Of a stretch of DNA of 64,000 nucleotides, positions 34,032 through 42,085 are shown piece after piece; the first letter of the stretch is position 1; every line of letters begins with the position of its first letter. Source of the DNA: Cavia porcellus. Taxonomy: Eukaryota > Chordata > Mammalia > Rodentia > Caviidae. The notes under the pieces are model-generated. The model searched no databases. It saw nothing but the letters and a program-made list of their open reading frames with translations, and had not been told where the DNA came from. The translations under genes were made by a program, and so were the position numbers. The DNA lies in NCBI RefSeq assembly GCF_034190915.1, contig NW_026947485.1, forward strand, positions 29,711,519 through 29,775,518, written 5' to 3'.

Positions 34032-34869
34032 GTAACTTTTTCTTAAAACTGTGTATGATTACTTATTATCAGTAGTATTTATGATCAAGTAAATTTATTA
34101 TCATATATTAATAGAAATAATTTTTCAATTTTAAGGTATAATATGGCAAATATTGACAAATGTAGCAAATAATTTTTAAATAAAATCTTCACCCAAATGT
34201 TTGAAAATTATGCATGAAACTTCCCAAGTGGCTAGCTAGGTCCTAGTTCTTATTTCAAAACATCAGAAATCCTCTGGATAGCCCTTCAACAGAAAATGAA
34301 TTCATTTTAAAATGTGAAATAGCTCCCCAAAGCTAGATATCTCTTTGTGAAACAATGTTTCCACCTTTTTGGTGAGCTGGTTTCCAAACCAGAGCCTCCC
34401 TGGTTTGGAGAACAGGAGCTCAGAGCTCAGGGCTGCAGCTGCCAGTGAGACAGCAAAATTGGGTTGTGGTGGTAGGTAAGACTGGATTGGTGAAATTATC
34501 GAGAGGAAGGTCATGCAGAAGACACCAGGCAACCACAGATCTCACCCGAGTAAAACTGAAGTGTCCATTTTATTTAGGGCCAAAGTAAAGGTGAGGTTAG
34601 ACTCCATACTACAACCAGTATATGTGAGGGTAGATCTTGGCTCTCAGTTTAGCTGGAATGCGAGACTTAGAAAATCCGCGCAGCTGCCCTCCAGGGTGCA
34701 TCTGTGAGGGCATTTCCGGAGAAGGGAGCATGCCATTTGGTGAACACAAGACCTAGCCTCAGTGTGGGCAGCATCACGGGATAGGCTGGACCTCACGGAA
34801 CCAAAGCAAAAAGGGAAAGTTTCCAAGAGCGCACACCAGACCCTTCTTCACTAGAGGGATTGTTTTATT

Positions 34870-35029
34870 TGGTTGGTTGGTTGCTTGCTTGGGGTTTTGC
34901 TGCTGTATCCCCTGTGGGCATCAAAGTCCAGATTCTTCAGCCTCTGAACATGGACTTGCATCACTCCTGGTGGCATCCAGGTCTTCAGCCTCAGATAGGG
35001 ACCTCATCACTGTTCCTCTTGTTGGAAGG
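34870..35029 (+). repeat. Ancient LTR-like repeat, left part (ERV target)
   Basis: CCCTGTGGGCATCAAAGTCC, TCTTCAGCCTCTGAACATGG and CTTCAGCCTCAGATAGGGAC form a dispersed-repeat text. It appears to continue after the ERV at 38525 (TTGGACTGAGGCGCTACTGG and TTAATAAATCCCTCC). So the ERV and a SINE landed in an older repeat, probably a MaLR-type LTR. Confidence 0.5.
35024..35029 (+). repeat. ERV target site duplication, left copy
   Basis: GGAAGG, identical to 38519-38524. Confidence 0.93.
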
Positions 35030-35095
35030 TGTCGGTGTCACTCCCGGCCGGCAGGAAGGACACACAACAAAGTCTGGCAGTGGACAACCTTTTCT

Positions 35096-35101
35096 TTTAT
35101 T
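35096..35101 (-). terminator. LTR polyadenylation signal AATAAA
   Basis: TTTATT on plus, about 120 bp downstream of the TATA box, as expected for R of a short LTR. The equivalent in the 5' LTR is 38053-38058. Confidence 0.8.
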
Positions 35102-35220
35102 TTCCTTCTCTGTACAGCCTGCCCCGGGAATCCTCCCGGCCGAAGCCTCTGTTGGTCCGCTCCCCGCGGCTCCTTGCGTGCTTCTTCTGCTTCCTTTTTT
35201 CGTGGCGGGAGAGGCACTCA

Positions 35221-35228
35221 CTTTTATA
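35221..35228 (-). promoter_or_regulatory. LTR TATA box
   Basis: TATAAAAG on minus, preceded by CCAAT-type motifs on both strands at about 35240-35277. Equivalent promoter in the 5' LTR at 38178-38185. Confidence 0.85.
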
Positions 35229-35302
35229 GGGTTACAGTGGCCAATCAGTTCAAAGCGCGCGATGCGGGCTGATTGGCTAACATCAGTTGTTGCTAGGCAG
35301 AC

Positions 35303-35445
35303 TATCTTACAGGGCGGGTTGTGAAGCAGGAGATCTTACAGGGCGGGTTGTTTACCAAGCAGGAAGCAGGAGATCTTACAGGGCGGGTTGTTTACCAAGC
35401 AGGAAGCAGGAGATCTTACAGGGCGGGTTGTTTACCAAGCAGGAG
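35303..35445 (-). repeat. 40-bp tandem repeats in U3 (3' LTR)
   Basis: Units begin at 35332, 35372 and 35412, exactly 40 bp apart (GATCTTACAGGGCGGGTTGT ...), preceded by a partial unit. GC-box-like GGGCGGG sits in each. Same array in the 5' LTR at about 38260-38402; the solo LTR at 47370 lacks the array. Typical of retroviral enhancer amplification. Confidence 0.92.
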
Positions 35446-35561
35446 ATAAGCGCCATCTTAGCACACTCGATGGGAGGGGTAATCTAGCTCAGGCTTTGCT
35501 CTTTCCTACAGGCCTCACGTCCGCCAAGTAAGGCGACCGGGCTCGGCCGCGGCTCCCAACA

Positions 35562-35575
35562 TCTCCCCCTTTTTT
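35562..35575 (-). other. Polypurine tract (plus-strand DNA primer)
   Basis: On minus AAAAAAGGGGGAGA abuts the 3' LTR start TGTTGGG. This is where RNase H leaves the plus-strand primer in reverse transcription. Confidence 0.85.
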
Positions 35576-36055
35576 ATTTTTTATGAATGTGCGCATCGTA
35601 GCCCTTCCTGGACTGGGTGCAGAGGCTTATGCCCTATGCGTAGGCCCACCGTAGGTCCTTGGCTTAGACCCTGGTCGGCCGTGCCATGGTCTGCCAAGGC
35701 CCTGAGGCCCTCGTCCTTTTTCTAGGGCCAGGCACAAACTGGACGGAACCTGGATGCACACAAGCTTGCACTCATTTCCTCTCCGTAAAAAAATCCCCTC
35801 GGAGAGAAATTTAGACCTGGGCAGCATCTAACAGTCCAGCGGCTTACGTGCAGGATGGGGTAGGGCCTGGCTTAGGTTGAGTCGCACCGGGGGAGTACGC
35901 TCTTACCCGTCATTGACTCTCCTACCCTGCTATATCATAATTTTTTAGAGGAGGAGTGTGGGAAGCTCACCGTCCCTAGACTCGGTCGTAGGCTAGGCGA
36001 GCGAGCCATGCATATGCCTGAGGATCTTCTTGTCCATTTCGGGCTACCGCTATTT
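35576..36055 (-). other. ERV region between integrase and 3' LTR, no recognisable env
   Basis: About 480 bp without a retroviral domain. A 66-codon minus ORF (35627-35827) has no transmembrane segment or known motif. Either env was lost by deletion or this lineage never had one, as in many IAP-like elements. Confidence 0.6.
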
Positions 36056-36544
36056 CTATTCATCTTGTTGGTTGGTCTGTGATGGATCTCCGGTAGGGCA
36101 GGTCTGATCTTCAGTCGAGGGCTTTGTCGCCCGTGTCAGTCTCTCCGGTACCCACAGTGGTTCTCGTCCCGGTTCCTGTGGGAAAACACAAACCGCGCCT
36201 CGGTTCCAGCTGATTACCGGATCTGAGCCCATCCATTGTCCTGTTAGGACATCTTTCCATTTAACCCACCCTTTATGGTTGGGGGAAGGGTTGCAGTGCT
36301 CCATAGCTGGGGAGCAATTATCATTATTTAAATTTAAAAAATTGTGTGTGAATAGTGCCATGGATAATCGTGCCTTTGGGGCCAGGCCTTGGCCTACTCC
36401 CCCTTTTTGTTTTTGTAAAATTTCTTTGAGGCTTCTATGAGCCCTCTCAATGATTCCTTGACCTTGGGGATTGTATGGGATACCATGTTTTAATTGTCTG
36501 CCATTGATCTTAAGCAAAAGCATGGGCCTCTTGTCAAGAGTCAT
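36056..36544 (-). pseudogene. ERV pol remnant: end of integrase
   Basis: 162 codons on minus. Residues 21-40 (GIPYNPQGQGIIERAHRSLK) are the end of the retroviral integrase catalytic core and include the third acidic catalytic residue (Glu about 33). Residues 94-137 (VKWKDVLTGQWMGSDPVI ... PLWVPERL) are the C-terminal SH3-like DNA-binding domain. The zinc-binding N-terminus and a recognisable first and second catalytic Asp are missing, as are protease and RT. The fragment starts only 49 bp after the gag ORF ends and is in another frame, so it is not expressed as a Gag-Pol fusion. It is non-functional as an integrase. Confidence 0.9.
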
Positions 36545-36593
36545 GTGGAGTACTGGAACCTCTTATGGAGGCTGGGGAGCAGCAGGAGCTGTG
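36545..36593 (-). other. Internal deletion junction (gag CA to pol IN)
   Basis: About 50 bp joins capsid-coding sequence to the integrase core. A normal class II ERV has several kilobases here (end of gag with NC, protease, RT, RNase H, start of IN). Whether the short linker is residual pol or filler is unclear. Confidence 0.75.
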
Positions 36594-37787
36594 CTATCCT
36601 GTCCTCGACCACAAATCGAAAATCAACTGCCTAACCAGCGGTTGAGCCACTTCCCTATTGGAAAAGATCTTATCGGCGGCATCTTGCATCCGAGCCACAA
36701 AATCAACGAATGGCTCTGTTGTGCCCTGGACTATTTTAGAAAGGCACAAGGATGCCGTTCCGGCACCACTCACCTGCTTCCAGGCGCGAAGCCCAATGGT
36801 ATTGATCTGCTCATAAACTGCACCAGGGAACTGAGTCTGATCATCAGCGTGTTGGCCTTCCCCCATAAGCATGTCTCTATTCCATCCCCGGTTCCCTCGG
36901 TTAGCGTTTCTTTCCGCCTGTTCGGCAGCGAACTCGGCGTACCAGGCTCGCCAATCCAGGTAACTACCCGAGGGCAGACATGCCTTTGCCAGCTGAGTCC
37001 AGTCCGCGGGGGTGAGGGGCCCAGAAGACAGGTTCTCCAGCATGGCAATGGTGTAAGGCGCAGTCGGCCCAAAGGTTGTAACTGCATTTTTAAGTTCTCT
37101 AATCTGCTTTATTTCAAAGGGTTCCCACACATTACGTCCCTGACCCATGGCCATCTGTACAGGATATATCCCATAGGGGCCGCTATCTATCCCTGGGAAC
37201 GGGTGGTCTTCATTAGACACACGACCCCCATGGCACAGCTGTCTGTGGAAATAACGTCCCGCCGGTGGCGGAGCATCGTAAGATGGCGGCCGCGGTTGGG
37301 TAGAAAATGGCGGCCTGTGCGTTATTTCCTGTACTGACGGAAGAGGGGGGAGTTCCCATGCGGCGGCATCGCGGCGAGGGACTGCTTCCGGGAACGAGTT
37401 CCAGGGCGGAGCAGAAGGTTCTGTCTCCCTCCCCTGCCAGGGGGCGCTCAGAAGCTCTCTGCTTTTTCGTAAGCCTAGCTGAGCGGAGCGCAATTCGCGG
37501 CGCAACGCAGCGAAAGAGCCTTGCGTCTCCCCATCAAGTGACTTAGGCCCCTGACAGCTGGTCTCTTTGGCCTCCTCACCATTCAACCTTCCCTCGTCCT
37601 CGGAGTCAGACGACTCCGAGGCTTGAGCCCCGTCCTCCTCCTTAGCATCTTTGTTCCCCTTGACGGACCCCTCTCGGGAGCTCCCTGACTGGGCCTGCTC
37701 AAATACCCTGCGTACTTTTGTAAGCTCTTGAGAGCTTTCCCCGCAACCACCCTCACTCTTAGTGCCGCTACCTAGCATGTTTCCCAT
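36594..37787 (-). pseudogene. gag: ERV gag, truncated in capsid
   Basis: 397 codons open from the Met at 37787. Gag is the retroviral structural polyprotein. N-terminus MGN has Gly2, a possible myristoylation site. Residues 10-130 are Ser/Gly/acidic and do not look like a full matrix domain. A PPSY late-domain motif (PPxY, ESCRT/Nedd4 recruitment) lies at 167-170 in a Pro-rich stretch. Capsid starts near residue 205 (GIYPVQMAMGQGRNVWEPFE; LTPADWTQLAKACL at 258-271) and includes the major homology region around 353-373 (TTEPFVDFVARMQDAAD). The frame ends soon after, before any CCHC zinc knuckle (nucleocapsid). Capsid style is class II (IAP/HERV-K/betaretrovirus). The frame is otherwise intact, in line with a young copy, but the product is C-terminally truncated. 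Confidence 0.92.
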
Positions 37788-37800
37788 TTTTTAATATGTT

Positions 37801-37815
37801 ACTCACCGCGTGAGG
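37801..37815 (-). promoter_or_regulatory. Splice-donor-like site in ERV leader
   Basis: Minus strand reads CACGCG|GTGAGTAAC, a near-consensus 5' splice site a few bases upstream of the gag start. A second one, GACAG|GTGAGTAG, is at about 37904-37914. Confidence 0.55.
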
Positions 37816-37966
37816 CCCAAGGAATCCGCCACTTACGCGTGAGTCTGAGAGGAGTCTACAAACCCTGTAGGTGCGCGCCACCCAGGGCCCAGGTTTATCC
37901 TCTACTCACCTGTCTTGCAGCTCTGCGTTGGAGCGTTGTCCACTGCCACGTCTCGGGGGTGATCAG

Positions 37967-37984
37967 TCCCCGTACGGGCCACCA
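37967..37984 (-). other. Primer binding site, tRNA-Ile type
   Basis: Two bases inside the 5' LTR edge, minus strand reads TGGTGGCCCGTACGGGGA. This is the complement of the 3' end (with CCA) of mammalian tRNA-Ile(AAT), whose gene ends ...CCCCGTACGGGCCA. All 18 bases match as I recall that tRNA. IAP elements usually use tRNA-Phe and betaretroviruses tRNA-Lys. Confidence 0.85.
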
Positions 37985-37986
37985 GA

Positions 37987-38518
37987 TGTCGGTGTCACTC
38001 CCGGCCGGCAGGAAGGACACACAACAAAGTCTGGCAGTGGACAACCTTTTCTTTTATTTTCCTTCTCTGTACAGCCTGCCCCGGGAATCCTCCCGGCCGA
38101 AGCCTCTGTTGGTCCGCTCCCCGCGGCTCCTTGCGTGCTTCTTCTGCTTCCTTTTTTCGTGGCGGGAGAGGCACTCACTTTTATAGGGTTACAGTGGCCA
38201 ATCAGTTCAAAGCGCGCGATGCGGGCTGATTGGCTAACATCAGTTGTTGCTAGGCAGATTATCTTACAGGGCGGGTTGTGAAGCAGGAGATCTTACAGGG
38301 CGGGTTGTTTACCAAGCAGGAAGCAGGAGATCTTACAGGGCGGGTTGTTTACCAAGCAGGAAGCAGGAGATCTTACAGGGCGGGTTGTTTACCAAGCAGG
38401 AGATAAGCGCCATCTTAGCACACTCGATGGGAGGGGTAATCTAGCTCAGGCTTTGCTCTTTCCTACAGGCCTCACGTCCGCCAAGTAAGGCGACCGGGCT
38501 CGGCCGCGGCTCCCAACA
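37987..38518 (-). repeat. ERV 5' LTR
   Basis: 532 bp, identical to the 3' LTR except T at 38259. Supplies the promoter (TATA at 38178-38185) for the gag transcript running leftward. Confidence 0.95.
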
Positions 38519-38524
38519 GGAAGG
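38519..38524 (+). repeat. ERV target site duplication, right copy
   Basis: GGAAGG, pairing with 35024-35029. Confidence 0.93.
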
Positions 38525-38960
38525 CTCTCAGCTTCTTGGACTGAGGCGCTACTGGCTGCTGCCTTTCCAGGCTGAAGCCAGCTAATTAGGAACTACCCAG
38601 CCGCAGCTTCATAAGCCAACTTAATAAATCCCTCCCTCCACTGCTCCCGACTTCTTTCTCCTGTTACTGGGGTTTGAAGCAGGGCCTTCACACTGAGCTA
38701 CATCCTCAATCCTTTATTTAATTTTATGTTATATTTTGAGACAAGGTCTGGTTAAGTATCAAAATTCCCCGGGCTGGGTCAAATTTGCTGTGCTTGTACC
38801 TCAAGCTCCTAGAGTGCTGGGATTACTCATGCATATGTGCCACGAAGCCCAGCTAAAACATGGTGAAAAAGTCCTGAAGCTTAAAAAGTTTCTGGATTCT
38901 ATGTTGCTTTTGTCAGAGGAAGGGTTCTGTTCTACTGGAGAACCCTAACTTGAAGCTCCA
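38525..38960 (+). repeat. Ancient LTR-like repeat, right part, with SINE insertion
   Basis: Continues the repeat cut by the ERV (CTTAATAAATCCCTCC), then a SINE at 38645-38850, then GTTCTGTTCTACTGGAGAACCCTAAC, which resembles an LTR-type 3' end. Family assignment is uncertain. Confidence 0.45.
38645..38850 (-). mobile_element. B1-ID dimeric SINE
   Basis: Reversed ID half (CTGAGCTACATCCTCAATCC), T-rich linker, reversed B1 half (CTCCTAGAGTGCTGGGATTA). Confidence 0.8.
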
Positions 38961-39915
38961 AGACATTTCACCATGGTTTGTTTCACAGAGGTCTCAGAGA
39001 TGCCAGGACTCAAAGAGAGGGAAACATTTTTTTAAAAACATAAATTTGTTAGTAATTTTTTTATGACAATAAAAATGAACACTTTCTGAGGAACAATGCA
39101 AAAGCTATGGGAAAGCACAAAAGTGTACATAATTCTTCTTAATTTAGACTACAGAGCATTGCACTTGGAAAAGCAATTTATTAAATGATGACACATGGCT
39201 TTAAAAATACATGCTCTAAAAATTGGTGGTCTATTTTCATGGTCATTTGCCTTTAAAATTAAAGACATCAAAGTCTGTTTTTATTACCTTCTTGTTTTTA
39301 GAGAGCTGACCTCTTCTTTATTATATCCACAGTGCCTAAAGCATAGCAGATAATCCAAAAAATATGGTCAGTAAGACAAAAGTGACATAATATCAACACA
39401 CAACAAATGTGTGTGTTCAGCTCAAGTGTCGCATTTTGAGGTCCCAAGATTTGGAAGGTAATGGGGGGAAAGGAGAGGAAATTCTAAACGCATTCTGCTT
39501 TGTAATTGTCAGATATCCAGCAGTCACGGAGAAAGACTCTAAGGTGGAACAGGTGACAGTGACCATCTGAAGATATGCTGCAGGACACAGACTAGGGGGC
39601 AGGCAGTGACTCTTAAACAGTGCCATAAAACTGAGAAGAATTACAAGTAGAAAAGAGCTGTGATAAACTCCTGACTTAGACTTTTACTACAACCAAAATA
39701 TGGCATTACTGACTAGAAGGAAATATGACTGAAAAATCATGTCTTTGTTTATTCTCAGAAGTGTAAAAACAGAGGGAAATGGGGAGACAGAAGAGGAGTG
39801 CAGATATCTTTATTACTTTTAAAGCAAAAATATTTGAATTAGTGGCATTAAAATATTAGTGGCTTCAAATAATTGAAAGATCCTGTTAACCTCTGATATG
39901 AAGGGACATTCTCAC
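38961..39915. other. Mostly unassigned; one L2 3' scrap
   Basis: 39295-39370 (CACAGTGCCTAAAGCATAGC) looks like an L2 end. The rest has no named element. Confidence 0.4.
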
Positions 39916-39919
39916 TCCT

Positions 39920-40031
39920 CATTTCCTGTGTACCTAATGGAGCTGACAACCTGCCCCACCTTGTTTCTACTGCATGTTTAGTGCCTACAACGGTACTTGG
40001 CATATGATAGGCACTTAATCAACACCAGTTA
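39920..40031 (+). repeat. L2 3' end
   Basis: TAGTGCCTACAACGGTACTT, then GGCATATGATAGGCACTTAA. Disrupted at its end by the SINE that follows. Confidence 0.65.
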
Positions 40032-40143
40032 GGGGCTGGGGTTTAGCTCAGCGGCATAAGCGCCTGCCTTATAAGCAGACAATCGTGAGTTCGACCCCCG
40101 GTACTGATAAAAAGGAAAAAGACAAAAAAAAAAAAAAAAAAAA
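40032..40143 (+). mobile_element. Young ID-like SINE
   Basis: GGGGCTGGGGTTTAGCTCAG, B-box-like GTGAGTTCGACCCCCGGTAC, and a long A tail. Perfect 8-bp TSD ACCAGTTA at 40024-40031 and 40144-40151. Among the least decayed copies here. Confidence 0.93.
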
Positions 40144-40329
40144 ACCAGTTAAAGGAGCTGCTTTTCTTGTATACTCAAGTCACTGTGCAAGCTTCAGATT
40201 TGTGATACTGTCTTTGCATATAAAACACTCAACTCAGCACAACAAATAACTGAATTTCCACTAACTGTGCTGGACACAGGAGCTAAAGGGACAAATGCAC
40301 AAAACCTGCCCATGTGGAACTTTTTTCCT

Positions 40330-40515
40330 CCTAGTACTAGATTTTAGACCAAAGGCCTTCTCACTGAGCTATATTCACAGCCTTCTTTTTATTTTGTATT
40401 TTAGACATGGTCTCACTAAGTTGCTAAGTTGCCCAGGTTACACTCAAACTCTCAGTTTTCCTGCCTCAGCCTCCTAGAGTGCTGGGATTACAGATTTGCA
40501 CCACTGCATGCAGCT
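40330..40515 (-). mobile_element. B1-ID dimeric SINE
   Basis: Reversed ID half (CACTGAGCTATATTCACAGC), T-rich linker, reversed B1 half (CAGCCTCCTAGAGTGCTGGG). Confidence 0.82.
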
Positions 40516-40555
40516 GCCCTTGAGGAGCTCTTGACTGATCTGTGTATGATGTCAG

Positions 40556-40705
40556 GGCTTCTTAGACTTTATTGTACAAATGAATCCCTCAGGATCTTGC
40601 TAAAATGAAGATTCTGGGCCTGAGATTCTGCATCTCTAACCAGTTTCCAGGTGAGGCAGATGCTGCAGGCCTGAAGTCCTTGGGGGAGCAAAGCATTCTG
40701 GAACT
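40556..40705 (+). repeat. MER5-like hAT-Charlie MITE
   Basis: GGCTTCTTAGACTTTATTG, AATCCCTCAGGATCTTGCTA, GGGCCTGAGATTCTGCATCT and CAGTTTCCAGGTGAGGCAGA occur in the order of MER5-class non-autonomous elements. Confidence 0.7.
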
Positions 40706-41445
40706 TCTGTTTGCAATGTGGCAGCAGGCACAGTCCCACTGTCGACAAACCGCCTCCAAGTCTGATTCCCTTCCATGTAGACTCAGCTCTGGTCTCAATT
40801 TTCTCCAGAGGCGTTTGAGGCCCAGAGCACACCCTCCTGGCATGGATGACCAGGGGGCAGTTCAGACCATCCTACAGCTTGGCCTGAAACTGAGGCCGAG
40901 GCGGCGTGGATGGTGATGGGAGCCGAAATGCGTACATGCTGGTCCCGATAGTAGAGTGAGAGTCTTCTTGTTTCCCAGCATGGGAGACGAAACTGGGTAC
41001 ATTCTCATTGTCACATTTCATTGAGGTGTTTCATAAATCTGCTTGGTAATCAATTAAAATTTAAGTTCTTTCCCACTAAAAAACTGTTCATGGAGGATGT
41101 GAAGCTTAACAAATGCAAAGGATCTTTTTTCTTTCACATCATAAATCTGCCTCCTCAGCAACTACCAACTTTAAAATGATCTGTCAGACTTTGCAAAATT
41201 AAATCTCAGTCTCAGTGACAGCGAATCATTGCTGGAGCGGTTGGACAGCACTAATGGAATGTGGAATATGGAGGAGGGAGAAACTTCTTAGTTATTAATT
41301 TCTTTTACCTCAGTCTGAATATCCACATCAGAGAATGGAGATGGAAAGAAATAAACTATCAGTTTATAAACTGTCAAGAGAGCATTTTTACAGGGCATAA
41401 AGCGGAGTGGTCCTTGCCTACAAGGAGTTTAGAGTCTGATGAAGA
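40706..41445. other. Unassigned DNA
   Basis: Opposing ORFs at 40569-40916 cover the MER5-like repeat and its flank and have no motif. Nothing else recognised. Confidence 0.4.
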
Positions 41446-41449
41446 CCAA

Positions 41450-42085
41450 AAGATCCAAAACAAAACTCTTAGGCTTGACAGTCTGGTTTGTGTGCTTTTG
41501 GGCAAGCCATCTAATTATAGTAATTAGAGCAGGCCTAACTCTAGTAGGCCTCAGTTTCATCTGAAAAATGGAGCTGATTGTCTCAATCGCTTTCTCATCA
41601 CTGGGGTAAAACACCTGACACCTACAACATAAATGAAGAGAGGTTATTTGTGGCTCATGAGTTTTAGAAGATTCAGTCCACAGTCTGTTAGCTCCAAGGC
41701 AGCAAGGGTGCGGTGTAGGGGCCTAGCACAGGAAAGTTGCTCATGTCATGGCAGCCAGAAAGCAAAGAGAGAGGGGACCAGCTGAGGGGGAGAGAGGCCC
41801 TTCCTGGTCACAGCCCCAGAGACTTCCCTCTTCCAACTGGAACCCACTTTCTAATACAGCACACTCAGCTGTGGATCTTCAATCAGTTAATCCACTGATG
41901 TGTTTAGTGCCCCCATGATCCAATCACCCTCCAAAAGCTTCACCTCTGAACATAGGAGCTTTTGAAAGGAATTTGAGGTCTAAACTGTAACAGTAACAAT
42001 ACCGCTTCATGGGGTTGTTGTGAAAAATAAATGAACTTGATAATGAATGTAAAGCACTCAGTAGCTGGCTCATGAGAACCATGCA
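41450..42085 (+). repeat. MIR SINE split by an LTR
   Basis: The 5' part at 41450-41578 (TTTTGGGCAAGCCATCTAAT, GGCCTCAGTTTCATCTGAAA, ATGGAGCTGA) continues after the LTR at 41993-42085 (GCTTCATGGGGTTGTTGTGA and TGTAAAGCACTCAGTAGCTG). Confidence 0.75.
41579..41992 (-). repeat. MaLR-type solo LTR inside MIR
   Basis: Plus reads TGTCTCAATCGCTTTCTCAT at one end and TCTAAACTGTAACA at the other, i.e. TG...CA with minus orientation. It resembles the LTR at 51489. No clear 5-bp TSD, so the ends may be off by a few bases. Confidence 0.7.

Larger units (their letters stand above)
35030..35561 (-). repeat. ERV 3' LTR
   Basis: On minus it starts TGTTGGGAGCCGCGGCC and ends GAGTGACACCGACA (TG...CA). The start resembles IAP-class LTRs. 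Order on minus: U3 with 40-bp repeats (35332-35445), CCAAT boxes, TATA box (35221-35228), R with poly(A) signal (35096-35101), U5. 532 bp, the same length as the 5' LTR. Confidence 0.95.
35030..38518 (-). mobile_element. Young, internally deleted class II ERV (IAP/betaretrovirus-like provirus)
   Basis: A 3,489-bp provirus in minus orientation. 5' LTR at 37987-38518, primer binding site, splice-donor-like leader, truncated gag, integrase remnant, polypurine tract, 3' LTR at 35030-35561. The 6-bp target duplication GGAAGG (35024-35029 and 38519-38524) is perfect; 6 bp is usual for betaretrovirus/IAP-type integrases. The two LTRs differ at one base in 532 (C at 35302, T at 38259), so insertion was recent. 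Protease, reverse transcriptase, RNase H, most of integrase and any recognisable env are gone, so it cannot replicate alone. Cis elements for transcription and priming remain, so mobilisation in trans is conceivable. Neighbouring DNA is AT-rich while this block is CpG-rich. The 288-codon plus ORF at 36471-37337 is an antisense shadow of gag. Confidence 0.95.

Noticed and set aside
34860..35324. 154-codon plus-strand ORF and overlapping 131-codon ORF
   Set aside because: They run from flanking DNA into the ERV LTR. The same peptide recurs in the second LTR (37871-38281) because the LTRs are duplicates, so this is LTR sequence and not a gene.
36471..37337. 288-codon plus-strand ORF
   Set aside because: It is exactly antisense to the retroviral gag reading frame and has no recognisable domain; the minus-strand frame has capsid and late-domain motifs.
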